Assembly (NCBI GenBank): GCA_027483895.1
Contig: JAIXTP010000024.1
Location: forward strand, 1 to 64,000
Direction of reading: 5' to 3'
Origin: Hyphomicrobiales bacterium
GTDB lineage: Bacteria > Pseudomonadota > Alphaproteobacteria > Rhizobiales > Beijerinckiaceae
Length of the DNA: 64,000 bases
Shown here: positions 33,337-42,070 of the stretch, in pieces
How positions within the stretch are numbered: the stretch's first letter is position 1
How the letters are laid out: the number at the start of each line of letters is the position of its first letter
Made by a program: the position numbers and the translations under genes
Notes under the pieces: model-generated
Told to the model about the DNA's origin: nothing
The model's input: the letters and a program-made list of their open reading frames with translations, nothing else
Database searches by the model: none

Positions 33337-33792
33337 ATGGATCCGTCACGCGACCCGTCCGGCACCCCCCGCAGCGAAGAGCGGATGCCCCCGCCCGGCG
33401 GCTGGCGCTGGAAATCCATCGACATCATCGCGCTCGTCGTCCTGCTGGTCGTCTTCTGGCCGCTGGGCCTGATCTTCCTCGTCTGGAAGCTCCGCAACGA
33501 CCGCAAAGCGGTCCCCGTCGATCTCGAAGACGTTCTGCGCGACACCGGCACGCGATGGGACGAGACGGTCAAGCGCTGGACCGGCGGCGCCGCATGGTCC
33601 TTCGCCGGGCGCCCCGGCACCACCGGCAACGCCGCCTTCGATGCGCATGTGGCGCGGCGGGAAGCCGAGATCGCGGCCGAGCGCCGGGCGCTCGACGAGG
33701 AGATCGCCGAGTTCCGGCGCTTCATGGACCGTCGGCGCGACGATGCGGACCTCTACGAGGAGTTCAGGGCCCGGCACGCTCGGGGGGCGTGA
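33337..33792 (+). CDS. DUF2852-type membrane protein
   Basis: 151 residues. A Pro/Arg-rich N-terminus is followed by one membrane helix (about 28-48, IDIIALVVLLVVFWPLGLIF) and a basic stop. The C-terminal half is a charged helix (NAAFDAHVARREAEIAAERRALDEEIAEFRRFM) ending with DRRRDDADLYEEF. This arrangement matches the DUF2852 family, found mainly in Hyphomicrobiales, of unknown function. The ATG has GAGGAGG upstream. The 3' end overlaps the convergent gene by 29 bases. Confidence 0.82.
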   Translation: MDPSRDPSGTPRSEERMPPPGGWRWKSIDIIALVVLLVVFWPLGLIFLVWKLRNDRKAVPVDLEDVLRDTGTRWDETVKRWTGGAAWSFAGRPGTTGNAAFDAHVARREAEIAAERRALDEEIAEFRRFMDRRRDDADLYEEFRARHARGA

Positions 33793-34078
33793 CGCCTCCC
33801 CCGGTCGCGGGAAGCTCCCGCAATTCGGGGTGTTGCTCGTAGAGATGGCGGAGCGCCATCACGAGTTCGCCCGCATGCACCCGGTCGCCCCGGTCGAGCG
33901 CCGTCTTGAGATCCTCCGCGATCATGTCGCGGATCCGGTCGGCCCCGTGATGCATGTGGAGGAGATAATGCCCGAGCGCGGCGGCCGCGACTTCGGGCAG
34001 ATGTTCATGCTCGGCGATGGCGTCGATCTGGTCCTGATCGAGCCCGCACATGTCGCAGATGTCGACGACTGAGATCAT
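33764..34078 (-). CDS. conserved hypothetical small protein
   Basis: 104 residues, no signal peptide or membrane helix. The sequence opens MISVVDICDMCGLDQDQIDAI and contains a His-rich EHEHLPEVAAAALGHYLLHMHHG. It looks like a compact helical protein. I recall similar uncharacterised proteins in Hyphomicrobiales but cannot name a family. AGAGGA lies eight bases before the ATG. It sits just downstream of the export gene (33 bases) and might be transcribed with it. A metal- or DNA-binding role for the His/Cys residues would be speculation. Confidence 0.72.
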   Translation of the reverse strand: MISVVDICDMCGLDQDQIDAIAEHEHLPEVAAAALGHYLLHMHHGADRIRDMIAEDLKTALDRGDRVHAGELVMALRHLYEQHPELRELPATGGGVTPPERAGP

Positions 34079-34111
34079 GGTCGTTTCCTCTCGCGCCCCT
34101 TCCGGCGCCCC

Positions 34112-35359
34112 TCATTCCGCCGCGGCGCCCGGGTCGGCCGCGGCCGCGCGGAAAACCGTCCTCCGCTCGACGCGAACGACGTCGCCGGGCCGCAGTTCCG
34201 CGGTCTCGTCGACCCCGCTCGACCGGCGGCCGTCCGCCCCGCGGCGGATGAGCAGATAGGTCGTCGCGGACAGCCTCTGCTCGACCGGAGCCGGCCCGTC
34301 CTGGCGCAATTCGTCGAGGGTCGCGGCGGCCGACATGATCCGGCGCTCGATCCGCGCCTGTGCGGCATCGAGATCGCGCAGTGCCGCGGCATCGTCGCGC
34401 AAGCGAAGCTGCCGCGCCTCGTCGAGCCGCTGCTGGACCTCCAGTTTCCGCTGGATCGCGCGGGCCAGATAAGAGCGCGCTTCGAGCAGGCTGCGCTGCA
34501 GCGCCGCCTGTTCCCGGCGCACCGCCGTCATCCTCGACTCGACCGTCAGGCCCTTCTTGAGGAGCCCTTCCTGCGTGTCGGCCTCCTTGGCGAGAAGGCG
34601 GACCTCCTCGTCATAGAGGGCGATGCCCGCCGTCAGGCTTTCGATCTCGGGATCGTAGCTGTCGCGCTGGGCCCTAAGCGCCGCCTCCTGCCCCGCGAGA
34701 AGAGCGCGACGCTTCTCGAAGAGATCGGCTTCGGCGGCGATCACGCGGCGCATGGCGTCGCTCGCCACCAGCGGATCGATCGGCACGCCCGACGCATCGA
34801 AGGGCTTGTCTTCCAATTCGGCGACGAGGCGGGCGCGCTGGACCTGCCCGGAGAAATGGGCGAGCCGCAGATCCGCGAGCTCCTGCTCGGCCGCGATGAG
34901 CGGCAGCAGCAGCCTCTCCGCCTCACGGGCGCGCCGAGGACCGCCCGCCGAGGCGACGGCTTCGAGCACGGTCATGCCGGGCGCGAAGGTCACGGGGCCT
35001 GGCTTGTCCACCTCGCCGACCACGAAGATCGGGGCATGTTCGGCGACTTCCACCGCGGCCGACGAACCCTTCGGGATCCGCTCGGCGAGCGCGGCTTCGA
35101 GCTTGCGCATCACTTCGGCGGGCGTCTCACCCGCGACGGTCAAGGCCCCGACGAGCGGGAACCCGATCGCGCCGTCGGGCCCGACCTTGAAACGACCCGA
35201 GAGGCGCGCATCGCCGAAGATGGAAATCTGCAGCACGTCGCCCGGGCCGATCCGGTAGGGCTCCGCGGCCGAGGCTTGGCCGAAGGCGAGGCCCGCCGTG
35301 ATCCATGCACCGAGAAGGCGTCCGCGCAGGCGGCGCGCGATATGTGCCGACCGCCTCAT
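34112..35359 (-). CDS. polysaccharide export protein, Wza/ExoF-like
   Basis: 415 residues. A signal peptide (ending near AFGQASAAEP) is followed by a Poly_export domain (about 33-120: YRIGPGDVLQISIFGDARLSG, DGAIGFPLVGALTVAGETP) and an SLBB-type segment (FVVGEVDKPGPVTFAPGMTVLEAV). A long helical region (about 150-370) rich in Glu/Arg/Leu then precedes a final AELRPGDVVRVERRTVF. This is the ExoF type of periplasmic/outer-membrane export protein rather than a classical octameric Wza, which has a C-terminal membrane helix. It overlaps the upstream Wzc-like gene by four bases, so the two probably act in one export complex. Confidence 0.88.
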   Translation of the reverse strand: MRRSAHIARRLRGRLLGAWITAGLAFGQASAAEPYRIGPGDVLQISIFGDARLSGRFKVGPDGAIGFPLVGALTVAGETPAEVMRKLEAALAERIPKGSSAAVEVAEHAPIFVVGEVDKPGPVTFAPGMTVLEAVASAGGPRRAREAERLLLPLIAAEQELADLRLAHFSGQVQRARLVAELEDKPFDASGVPIDPLVASDAMRRVIAAEADLFEKRRALLAGQEAALRAQRDSYDPEIESLTAGIALYDEEVRLLAKEADTQEGLLKKGLTVESRMTAVRREQAALQRSLLEARSYLARAIQRKLEVQQRLDEARQLRLRDDAAALRDLDAAQARIERRIMSAAATLDELRQDGPAPVEQRLSATTYLLIRRGADGRRSSGVDETAELRPGDVVRVERRTVFRAAAADPGAAAE

Positions 35360-37509
35360 TCCGCGCCCTCCGCATAGACGCCGCGCACGGCGACGGACGC
35401 GCCGGCCAAGGTCGGCGCGGCGCGGCGGCGGGGCATGAGGGCGGGCGAGGCCTCATATCCGCCGGCATGCAGCCGCGCGGGCGCGGGCAGCGCGGGGGTA
35501 TCCACGTCCTCGTCGCAGCCCGTCAGCACGATTCCGGTCGGCGCGATGCCCGCGAGCGCGAGACGACGGATGCCGGACGCTACGGCGTCGCCGCCCGTCC
35601 TCTTCCAACGCGCCGCCACGAGCACTTCGTCGGCGCAGCGCGCGGCCGAGAGCGCCTCGCTGCCTTCGGCCAGCGCCGGGGCGTCGAGCAGGACGACGTC
35701 GAATTGCAGCTTCAGCGCTCCGATCACCCGGGCGAAACCGTCGGTATCGACATACACCGGCGGATTCCGCCCGCCGAGCGCAGCCGCCAGGATCGTGACC
35801 TCCGAGCGCGGATCCTCCGTCAGCAGCATCTCGACGGGCACGCGGTCGCGCACCACGCTTTCGAGATCGGTCGAGGGCACGGCGCCGAAGGCGGGGCCGA
35901 GCTGCGGCGCCGCCGCATGGGCCTCCACAGCGACGACCCGCCGCCCCGCCGCGGCAAGGCTGCGCGCGAGGGCCACGGTCAGCGCCGTCTTGCCGTCCTG
36001 CCCCGCGGCCGAGGTGACGGCAATGACGCGGCCGACCGCGGCGCCGCGCGGACAATCGAGGACCGAGCCGAGCCGTCGCACCGCTTCCGAATAGGCCGAA
36101 AACGGCTCGGACAACGGCAAGAGTTGCACGGCCCGCCCGGGCTGCGCGGGTTCGGGCAGATCCGCGATCACCGCGATGCCCGTCTCGGCTTCCAGCCGGC
36201 GGACGGAGCGGATGCGCCTGTCCAGCGTCTCGCGCAGAAAGGCGAAGCCGACACCGGCCCCGAAGCCGCCGCCCAGCGCCAGGATCAGGACGGGGAGACG
36301 GCGCGAGGAGGGAACGCGCGGCGTCTCGGCGCGCGAGATGATGCGCGCTTCGGGGGCCGTGAGCCCTTCCTGTTCCAGCGTCTGCTTGTAGCGGTTGAGA
36401 AAGCTCTCATAGAGCGTGCGGTCCGCGCGGGCCTCGCGTTCGAGCTGGTCGAGCTGGACGCGCGCCGCCTTCACGCGCGCCAACGCGGCTTCGGCGCCGT
36501 CGACGGCCCCGGCGAGATCGGCTTCCCTGCGCCGGGCGATTTCGACCTCGCTCGCGAGACCGGTACGGATGCGCTCGGCCTCGGCCGCCAATTGCCGGCG
36601 GATCGACGCCATGCGGGTCCGCAGCGCCGGAATGTCGGGGCTCTTCAGGGCGCCGCCCTGCTCGATCTCGAACAGCGCCCGCTCGGACTCCACGAGGTCC
36701 CGGCGGAGGCTCTGCAATGCGGGCGTATCGAAGAATTCGGAGGCGCCTTCGGCGGCCGTCGCGTCGACGCTTCCGCGGATGTCGATCGCGGCGAGCCGCG
36801 CTTCGGCCGCCGCCCGTGCGGAGCGCGCGGCCGCGAGTTCGGCCGAAACGGTCGTGAGGCGCTGTTCCTCGACGGGCACCCCCGAGAGTTCGACGAGGCC
36901 GGCGGAGCGGCGGAAATTCTGGACCTTGTTCTCGGACGCTTCCAAGCGGAGCCGGAGCGACTCGAGCCGCTTGCCGAGCCATTCGCCGGCGTCCCGCGTG
37001 GCTTGGGTCTGCGCGGTCGTGGTGCGGCGCAGATAGCCCTCGGCGAAGGCGTTGGCGATCGCTGCGGCACGGACCGGGTCGGGATCGGTATAGGACACGA
37101 CGATCGTGAAGGACCGCCCGTCATTGCTGACGCGCAGACCGTCGAGCAACCTGTCGACCTCGCCCCTCAGACGCGTCTCGTCCGGCGCCCCGCCCGCCGC
37201 TTCCGCCAGCACGGACTCCGCCATGCTGCGGGACGAGATGACGTCGAGCTCCGTCCGGAGGACCGGGCTTTCCTGCGGAAGGCGGGAGACCACCGTGTCA
37301 AGCGGCAGCACCTGCACTTTGCGGGGTTCGAGCGCGATCACGGCGTCGGCGGTGTAGCGCGTGGTGCGCAGCGCGAGATGCGCGCCGGCAAGAACGACCG
37401 CCCCCAGCGTGAAGCCCAGAACGGCATGACGATGCGCATGCAGGACCCGCAGCATCTCGCGGAGATGCCGCCCCTGCTCCGCCTCCCGGCGGGGCTCGCT
37501 CGTGATCAC
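35356..37509 (-). CDS. Wzc/GumC/ExoP-type polysaccharide co-polymerase with degenerate ATPase
   Basis: 717 residues. The N-terminal Wzz domain begins after one membrane helix (about 28-48). A long periplasmic coiled coil follows, and a second helix lies at about 400-420, before a cytoplasmic ATPase-like domain. Walker A is SAAGQDGKT (K507) and Walker B is VVLLDAP. The Walker A' motif, normally a VDxDxRxP-type Asp cluster, reads VVAVEAHAAAP, and there is no C-terminal tyrosine cluster. So it may control chain length without tyrosine kinase activity. I chose the GTG at 37509 because AAGGGGA precedes it; the longer frame adds only Arg-rich sequence. It follows the LuxR-type regulator by 117 bases. 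Confidence 0.88.
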   Translation of the reverse strand: MITSEPRREAEQGRHLREMLRVLHAHRHAVLGFTLGAVVLAGAHLALRTTRYTADAVIALEPRKVQVLPLDTVVSRLPQESPVLRTELDVISSRSMAESVLAEAAGGAPDETRLRGEVDRLLDGLRVSNDGRSFTIVVSYTDPDPVRAAAIANAFAEGYLRRTTTAQTQATRDAGEWLGKRLESLRLRLEASENKVQNFRRSAGLVELSGVPVEEQRLTTVSAELAAARSARAAAEARLAAIDIRGSVDATAAEGASEFFDTPALQSLRRDLVESERALFEIEQGGALKSPDIPALRTRMASIRRQLAAEAERIRTGLASEVEIARRREADLAGAVDGAEAALARVKAARVQLDQLEREARADRTLYESFLNRYKQTLEQEGLTAPEARIISRAETPRVPSSRRLPVLILALGGGFGAGVGFAFLRETLDRRIRSVRRLEAETGIAVIADLPEPAQPGRAVQLLPLSEPFSAYSEAVRRLGSVLDCPRGAAVGRVIAVTSAAGQDGKTALTVALARSLAAAGRRVVAVEAHAAAPQLGPAFGAVPSTDLESVVRDRVPVEMLLTEDPRSEVTILAAALGGRNPPVYVDTDGFARVIGALKLQFDVVLLDAPALAEGSEALSAARCADEVLVAARWKRTGGDAVASGIRRLALAGIAPTGIVLTGCDEDVDTPALPAPARLHAGGYEASPALMPRRRAAPTLAGASVAVRGVYAEGAE

Positions 37510-37626
37510 GGAATGTCCCCTTCCCTTCGCATCCGCAGGCTTCGCGGCCCGCGCACGGGGGCCGCGGGGCCGCGATCGGCGGACCCGGCTCCGAAACGGA
37601 ACGACCGGGCCCGCCACGGGCGCCGG

Positions 37627-38277
37627 TCAGTCGCCGGAACGGTCGGGGAAGAGATTGCTGGTCAGATAGGCGACCTGCGTCCGGTTCTTGGCGTTGAGCT
37701 TCTTCATGATGTTGCGGACGTGCACCTTCACGGTGCTCTCGCACATGTTCAGCTCATAGGCGATGATCTTGTTCGCCTTGCCTTGCCGCAGCGCTTCCAC
37801 GACCGCCGCCTGGCGCGAGGTGAACATGCCGTGGCCGTTCGCATGCGCGCCGTTCGACTTCTGCATCGATTTAAGCGTGCTGGCAGGCACGTAAACGCCG
37901 CCCGCCTTGATGAGGTAGATGGCGCCCACCACCACGTCGAGATTGACGTCGGTGGGGATATAGCCGCGAGCGCCCGCATCGATCGCGCGGACGACGCATT
38001 CGAGTTCGTCGACGTCCGACATCAGGACGACGGGCACGCCGCCCGAGGCACGCGACAGCTCGGCGATGCCGCGCTCGATCTCGGTCTCCGTCTCCTTGCG
38101 TCCCTTCACGCAGACGATGACTACGGAGGCGGCGGGATCGTAATCCGGAGACGCCTTCCACTGCTGGAGGTCGGCGAAGCTCCGGACGGCGAGCGTGCCG
38201 CCGGCGCCGCGCAGGCATTCGGCCAGACATTCGCGGATCAGGCTGCGACGATCGAGAAGAACCACCGTATTCCGCAC
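37627..38277 (-). CDS. LuxR/NarL-type regulator with pseudo-receiver domain
   Basis: 216 residues. The N-terminal 130 residues have a receiver-like fold pattern (NTVVLLDRRSLIRECLAECL at the start, GARGYIPTDVNLDVVVGAI at the end). The position of the phospho-acceptor Asp at the end of the third strand reads SVVIVCVKGRKE, with no Asp. It should therefore not be phosphorylated in the usual way. A short linker leads to a LuxR-type HTH (about 150-210) with ALRQGKANKIIAYELNMCES and VKVHVRNIMKKLNAKNRTQ. The GTG at 38277 has GAGGGGGA upstream. It lies upstream of the export genes on the same strand and probably regulates them. Confidence 0.87.
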   Translation of the reverse strand: MRNTVVLLDRRSLIRECLAECLRGAGGTLAVRSFADLQQWKASPDYDPAASVVIVCVKGRKETETEIERGIAELSRASGGVPVVLMSDVDELECVVRAIDAGARGYIPTDVNLDVVVGAIYLIKAGGVYVPASTLKSMQKSNGAHANGHGMFTSRQAAVVEALRQGKANKIIAYELNMCESTVKVHVRNIMKKLNAKNRTQVAYLTSNLFPDRSGD

Positions 38278-38974
38278 GATGTCCCCCTCGCCTCCCGGAA
38301 CCCGCCCCCCATTCGGTCGAACGGCCGAAACCGTCGATCGATCCGTGATGTCCGGCTGAACTCCGGCGCGACGCAATACCGTGGTCATTTCCCGTGAACC
38401 CCCTGTTGATCCGAACCTCGAACGACGTCCCCGCCCCTCGCGGGTCCGGCCCCGATACGGTCCCGCATGCCGCCCGAAGTCCGGTGCCGGCGCTGCGGAA
38501 CACGCCTTCCGAGCCCGGACGACGCCTTCTAGTGACGTAAGGTAATTTAGTAAAAGGGATCACGCAACCTTCAGTTTTAGAGGATCATGAATACACTTTT
38601 ACATCGCTTCTTCTCTTTCGATCGGCTCAAAATAAGGCGCAATTTCTCTTTTTTGACAAAATCAATTCGAAATAAATCTGATATATGACGGCTGTTTTCT
38701 AAGAACCCCCGAAGACGAAATGACCATCAAAAACGGCGCTGTTGTCGGTGGATGCGCGCGTAATCTCGCTTTGAGCGTAAGCTCGGGTTTTGCTATCTTA
38801 CGTTGCGTAATGATTCGTCCTGTTTTTGCCTGCGGACCCACGGCGTGCGCAGGCCTCCATCCGGGTGCCCGCTTGCTTTTCAAGCCCTTCGGACGAGCGC
38901 CGAGCCCCCGTAAGGCTTAGGAACGGCACCGGAAACGTCCGTTTTGCGTAGACGCGGACGGCGCTTCTCGCACC
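38278..38974. other. 697-base intergenic region, AT-rich island
   Basis: It lies between the LuxR-type gene and the MFS gene. The stretch 38540-38700 is markedly AT-rich against a GC-rich genome and is a likely promoter or regulatory region for the export operon. It contains TGACGTAAGGTAA (38533-38545), TTAGTAAAA (38547-38555) and the inverted repeat TTACGTTGCGTAA (38798-38810). A plus-strand frame of 66 codons at 38720-38920 lacks a ribosome-binding site and looks spurious. Confidence 0.6.
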
Positions 38975-40228
38975 TCAGGCCTGCGCGGTTTTGGCGCGGA
39001 TGACCGCCTTCAGGCCGCCAGCCCGGACGAGCAGAACGCTGACCAGCAGCGCGTTGACGAGGTTCCAGATCGACCCGTTGAGAAAGGCCATGGCGTAGGA
39101 GCCCGTGAGGTCGAAGATCACGCCCGACAGCCAGCCGCCCAGCGCCATGCCGAACAAAGTGGCCATGAGCACGACGCCCACGCGGACGCCCGCTTCTCCG
39201 GGCGGGAAATACTCGCGCACGATGAGCGCGTAGCTCGGCACGATGCCGCCCTGGAAGAGCCCGAACATGGCGGAGATGACGTAAAGGGAGGTAAGCCCGT
39301 CGAACAGCAGATAGAAGACGAGCGCGGTACCCTGCAGCACCGAGCCGAGCAGCAGCGTCGCGAGCCCGCCGATCCGGTCGGCGATGAAGCCCGAGGCGAG
39401 GCGGCTGACGATGCCGAAGCCGAGCATCAACGACAGCATTTCGGCGCCGCGCGCCACGCCGTAACCGAGATCGCCGCAATAGGCGACGATATGGACCTGC
39501 GGCATGGCCATGGCGACGCAGCAGGAAATGCCGGCGATCATCAGCAGCATCTGCAGCCGGTTCGACGAGAGCCCGAGGGCGGCGGGGGACGGATCGGGCC
39601 GGACCGATGCGGCGGAGGTGCCGGCCGCCGCCTGCGTAGCCGTCTGCGGCCGCGGGCGGCGCAGCAGCAGAAGGAGCGGCGGCATCGTGACGAGGCAGAA
39701 CAGTCCGATGCCGATATGCGTGGCGCGCCAGCCCGCGGTCTCGACGAAATGCTGGATCACTTTCGGCCAGATCGTACCGGCCAGATAATTGCCGGCCGCG
39801 CAGATCGACACCGCGATGCCGCGATTGCGGCTGAACCAATGCGAGACGTCCGCCATCAGCGGGCCGAACGTGGCCGAGCTGCCGAGGCAGCCGATCAGCA
39901 GGCCCTGCGCCAGCGCGAATTGCAGGAGGTTTTCCGCCATCCCGGACAGGACGTAGCCTGCCGAAAGCATGAACGTTCCGAACAGCAGCGGCACCATGAT
40001 GCCGCGCTTGTCGGCGATGCGGCCCATCAGGATCCCGCCGAAGGCGAAGCCGATCATGGTGAGCGTATAGGGCAGCGAAGCCTCGCCCCGCCCCGCCTGG
40101 AATTCGGCCTGAACGGTCGGAAGCACCACGACGACGGACCACATGCCGACGCCGCCGATGGTGCTGAGCAGCACCGCCGCCGCCAGCCGCACCCATGAAT
40201 AGGCGCTTTCGACCTCGCTCGATCGCAT
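38975..40228 (-). CDS. MFS transporter, monocarboxylate/OFA-like
   Basis: 417 residues with about 12 hydrophobic segments and the usual central cytoplasmic loop (about residues 185-215, Arg/Pro/Gln/Ala-rich). The loop between helices 2 and 3 has GRIADKRG, the MFS motif A equivalent. The pattern GPLMADVSHWFSRNRGIAVSICAAGNYLAG resembles MCT-type carriers, which move organic anions with protons. The substrate cannot be told from the sequence. A terminator (40313-40340) separates it from the upstream csbD-like gene, so it probably has its own promoter. Confidence 0.85.
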   Translation of the reverse strand: MRSSEVESAYSWVRLAAAVLLSTIGGVGMWSVVVVLPTVQAEFQAGRGEASLPYTLTMIGFAFGGILMGRIADKRGIMVPLLFGTFMLSAGYVLSGMAENLLQFALAQGLLIGCLGSSATFGPLMADVSHWFSRNRGIAVSICAAGNYLAGTIWPKVIQHFVETAGWRATHIGIGLFCLVTMPPLLLLLRRPRPQTATQAAAGTSAASVRPDPSPAALGLSSNRLQMLLMIAGISCCVAMAMPQVHIVAYCGDLGYGVARGAEMLSLMLGFGIVSRLASGFIADRIGGLATLLLGSVLQGTALVFYLLFDGLTSLYVISAMFGLFQGGIVPSYALIVREYFPPGEAGVRVGVVLMATLFGMALGGWLSGVIFDLTGSYAMAFLNGSIWNLVNALLVSVLLVRAGGLKAVIRAKTAQA

Positions 40229-40312
40229 CCGACGATTCCTCCGCCCCCGAGCGGGAGCCTAAGCCGGCCCGCGACCTCGCGCCACGCCGGCCGGATGGGG
40301 AAAAGGAACAAG

Positions 40313-40340
40313 AAAAAAGGGCCCGGCGGACCGGACCCTT
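40313..40340 (-). terminator. rho-independent terminator after csbD-like gene
   Basis: On the minus strand a 10-base-pair stem (40340-40331 with 40326-40317, one G-U pair) encloses TCCG, and the U-run covers 40318-40313. It lies 26 bases after the csbD-like stop. Confidence 0.9.
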
Positions 40341-40365
40341 CCGAACATCGACGCCGCGGGGTGCG

Positions 40366-40557
40366 TCACTCGTCGTCGCGCGTCGCCTCGCGGACCTTGT
40401 CCTTGGCTCCGCCGACGGCGCTCTGGACCTTGCCTTCGACCTTGTCGGCCTTGCCTTCGGCCTGCAGCTTCGCGTCGCCCGTGACCTTGCCCGCCGTATC
40501 CTTCAACGCGCCCTTGGCCTGCTTGGCAGCGCCCTTGATCCTGTCTTCGTCCACCAT
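40366..40557 (-). CDS. CsbD-like stress protein
   Basis: 63 residues. The whole protein is the CsbD domain: DEDRIKGAAKQAKGALKD, then VTGDAKLQAEGKADKVEGKV, then AVGGAKDKVREA. It is highly charged and helix-prone. CsbD-like proteins are abundant under general stress in several bacteria, but their biochemical role is unknown. GGAGGAT sits eight bases before the ATG. A strong terminator follows. It lies 76 bases after the secreted hydrolase on the same strand. Confidence 0.93.
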   Translation of the reverse strand: MVDEDRIKGAAKQAKGALKDTAGKVTGDAKLQAEGKADKVEGKVQSAVGGAKDKVREATRDDE

Positions 40558-40633
40558 GCGTCCGATCCTCCGTTCAAGGCCTGCGTCAACCGCGCAGACG
40601 CGAGGGAGTTCCGGACGGAGGCGGTCGAGGGCC

Positions 40634-41866
40634 TCATTCCGCGAGAAGACCGTCGAACCACGGCTTCTGGTCGAGCACGGCATGAACATAGACCGCGCGG
40701 TGATCGGCGATCGGGCCGGCGTCCAACGCCTTGGTCGGGGCACCGCCCATCACGCCCTGCGCGAGTTCCGGCAGCATGCCGATGCCGATGGGCGTCACCT
40801 CGTCCTTGCCGCCGTAATAGGTGCGCAGCGGCGTCACGGCACGCCAGCGATAGGCCTGATTGCCTTCGAGCACGCGCCAATAGCCGCCCTCCCCGACATT
40901 CGCCGTGGCGCGGAATTCGGGCTTCAGGAAATCGGCGAGCTTCGGCGGGGTGAGTTTGAAGAAGGCCGTATAATCGATGCGTCCGGCGTAGAGGTCGCGG
41001 GCGGCCTTGAGATATTCGGGCCGGATCGCGGACTCCGCGAGACCGGGAAGGCCGTGATAATTCTCGTGCGCCTGCAGCTGAATGGCGAGGACGCCGGGCA
41101 GATAGGCGGCATCGACGGGCTGCGGATTGTTCATCCAGCGGGTGACGGTGACGTAGACGTCGACCGGCGCGCTCGCCGCCGCAGCCGCGGTCACCTTCAC
41201 GCCGACGGCTTCCAGTTTCTGCAGAAAGGCCATGGTCGCCCAGCCGCCCTGCGACCAGCCGCTGACGAACAGCTTGCCGGGCTCGTGCCCCAGCGCGGCC
41301 AGAACGGCGCGCGAGGCCTGCAGCATGTCGAAGGTCGCCTGCTGCGTGCTGCTCTTCACGAGATAGGAGTCCGGAAGATCGGACTCGCCGCGGCCGAAAT
41401 AGTCGGCCCCGATGACCGCATAACCCTGAGCCGCGAAGCGCGCGATCATGATGCGCGTCTCCATCGAGTTTTCGGGGTTCGACGGCACGTAGCTGCGGTC
41501 GAACACGGTGCCGTGCTGGTAGGAGACGATCGGCAGGGTCTTGCCGCCGCCTTCGGGCACGGCGACGAGCCCCGACGCGACGACCGGCCTGTTGTTCCAT
41601 TCCGGCACGACCGACGGATATTTGACCCGGTAAAGCTTCACGGCATTGCGGGCTTTGGGAAACTTGCCGCGGAACTCGGTCGGCATGGTCGAAGAGGCCA
41701 TGAACTCGTCGAGTTCGGCCCCTAAGATCCGGTCGAGACGCGCGAGATCGTACGTTCCGATGAGCTTGTATTCGATCCCGCCCGCGACCTTCACGAAATC
41801 GGAGGTCTGAGCGAAGCCTGCGGCCGCCGAAACGAGCGAGAAGGCCAGAACGAGAAGAAGACGCAT
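40634..41866 (-). CDS. secreted alpha/beta hydrolase, lipase-like
   Basis: 410 residues. A clear signal peptide (1-19, ending AAAGFAQ) indicates export. The fold shows YQHGTVFDRSYVPS (oxyanion-type HG), the nucleophile elbow GWSQGG with S205, and a late acid/His pair in YYGGKDEVTP and ADHRAVYVHA. The layout resembles secretory lipases of the LIP family and other alpha/beta hydrolases with large inserts. The substrate is unknown. The ATG at 41866 has AAAGGTGA upstream. It is divergent from an AraC-type regulator with 204 bases between, a common regulator-target arrangement. Confidence 0.85.
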   Translation of the reverse strand: MRLLLVLAFSLVSAAAGFAQTSDFVKVAGGIEYKLIGTYDLARLDRILGAELDEFMASSTMPTEFRGKFPKARNAVKLYRVKYPSVVPEWNNRPVVASGLVAVPEGGGKTLPIVSYQHGTVFDRSYVPSNPENSMETRIMIARFAAQGYAVIGADYFGRGESDLPDSYLVKSSTQQATFDMLQASRAVLAALGHEPGKLFVSGWSQGGWATMAFLQKLEAVGVKVTAAAAASAPVDVYVTVTRWMNNPQPVDAAYLPGVLAIQLQAHENYHGLPGLAESAIRPEYLKAARDLYAGRIDYTAFFKLTPPKLADFLKPEFRATANVGEGGYWRVLEGNQAYRWRAVTPLRTYYGGKDEVTPIGIGMLPELAQGVMGGAPTKALDAGPIADHRAVYVHAVLDQKPWFDGLLAE

Positions 41867-42070
41867 GAAGCTCACCTTTGCCGAAAGCCGAGCACCTGCG
41901 GGCCACGGACTGTTCCGGCCGACTTCGTAGCTTGAATTCCGCTCGCCCCGCAAATCGTCGGAGCCCCGATTTTTCCCGGCTGCGGCACCGAGCGGTTTGC
42001 ACCAAATGGATATCGACGTTCGTCGAATGTGATACTTTTATGTTCCGGTGAGCATCAGAAACGTAATAAA

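Noticed and set aside
38720-38920. 66-codon plus-strand frame upstream of the export locus
   Set aside because: No ribosome-binding site and unlike the surrounding codon usage; more likely regulatory DNA.
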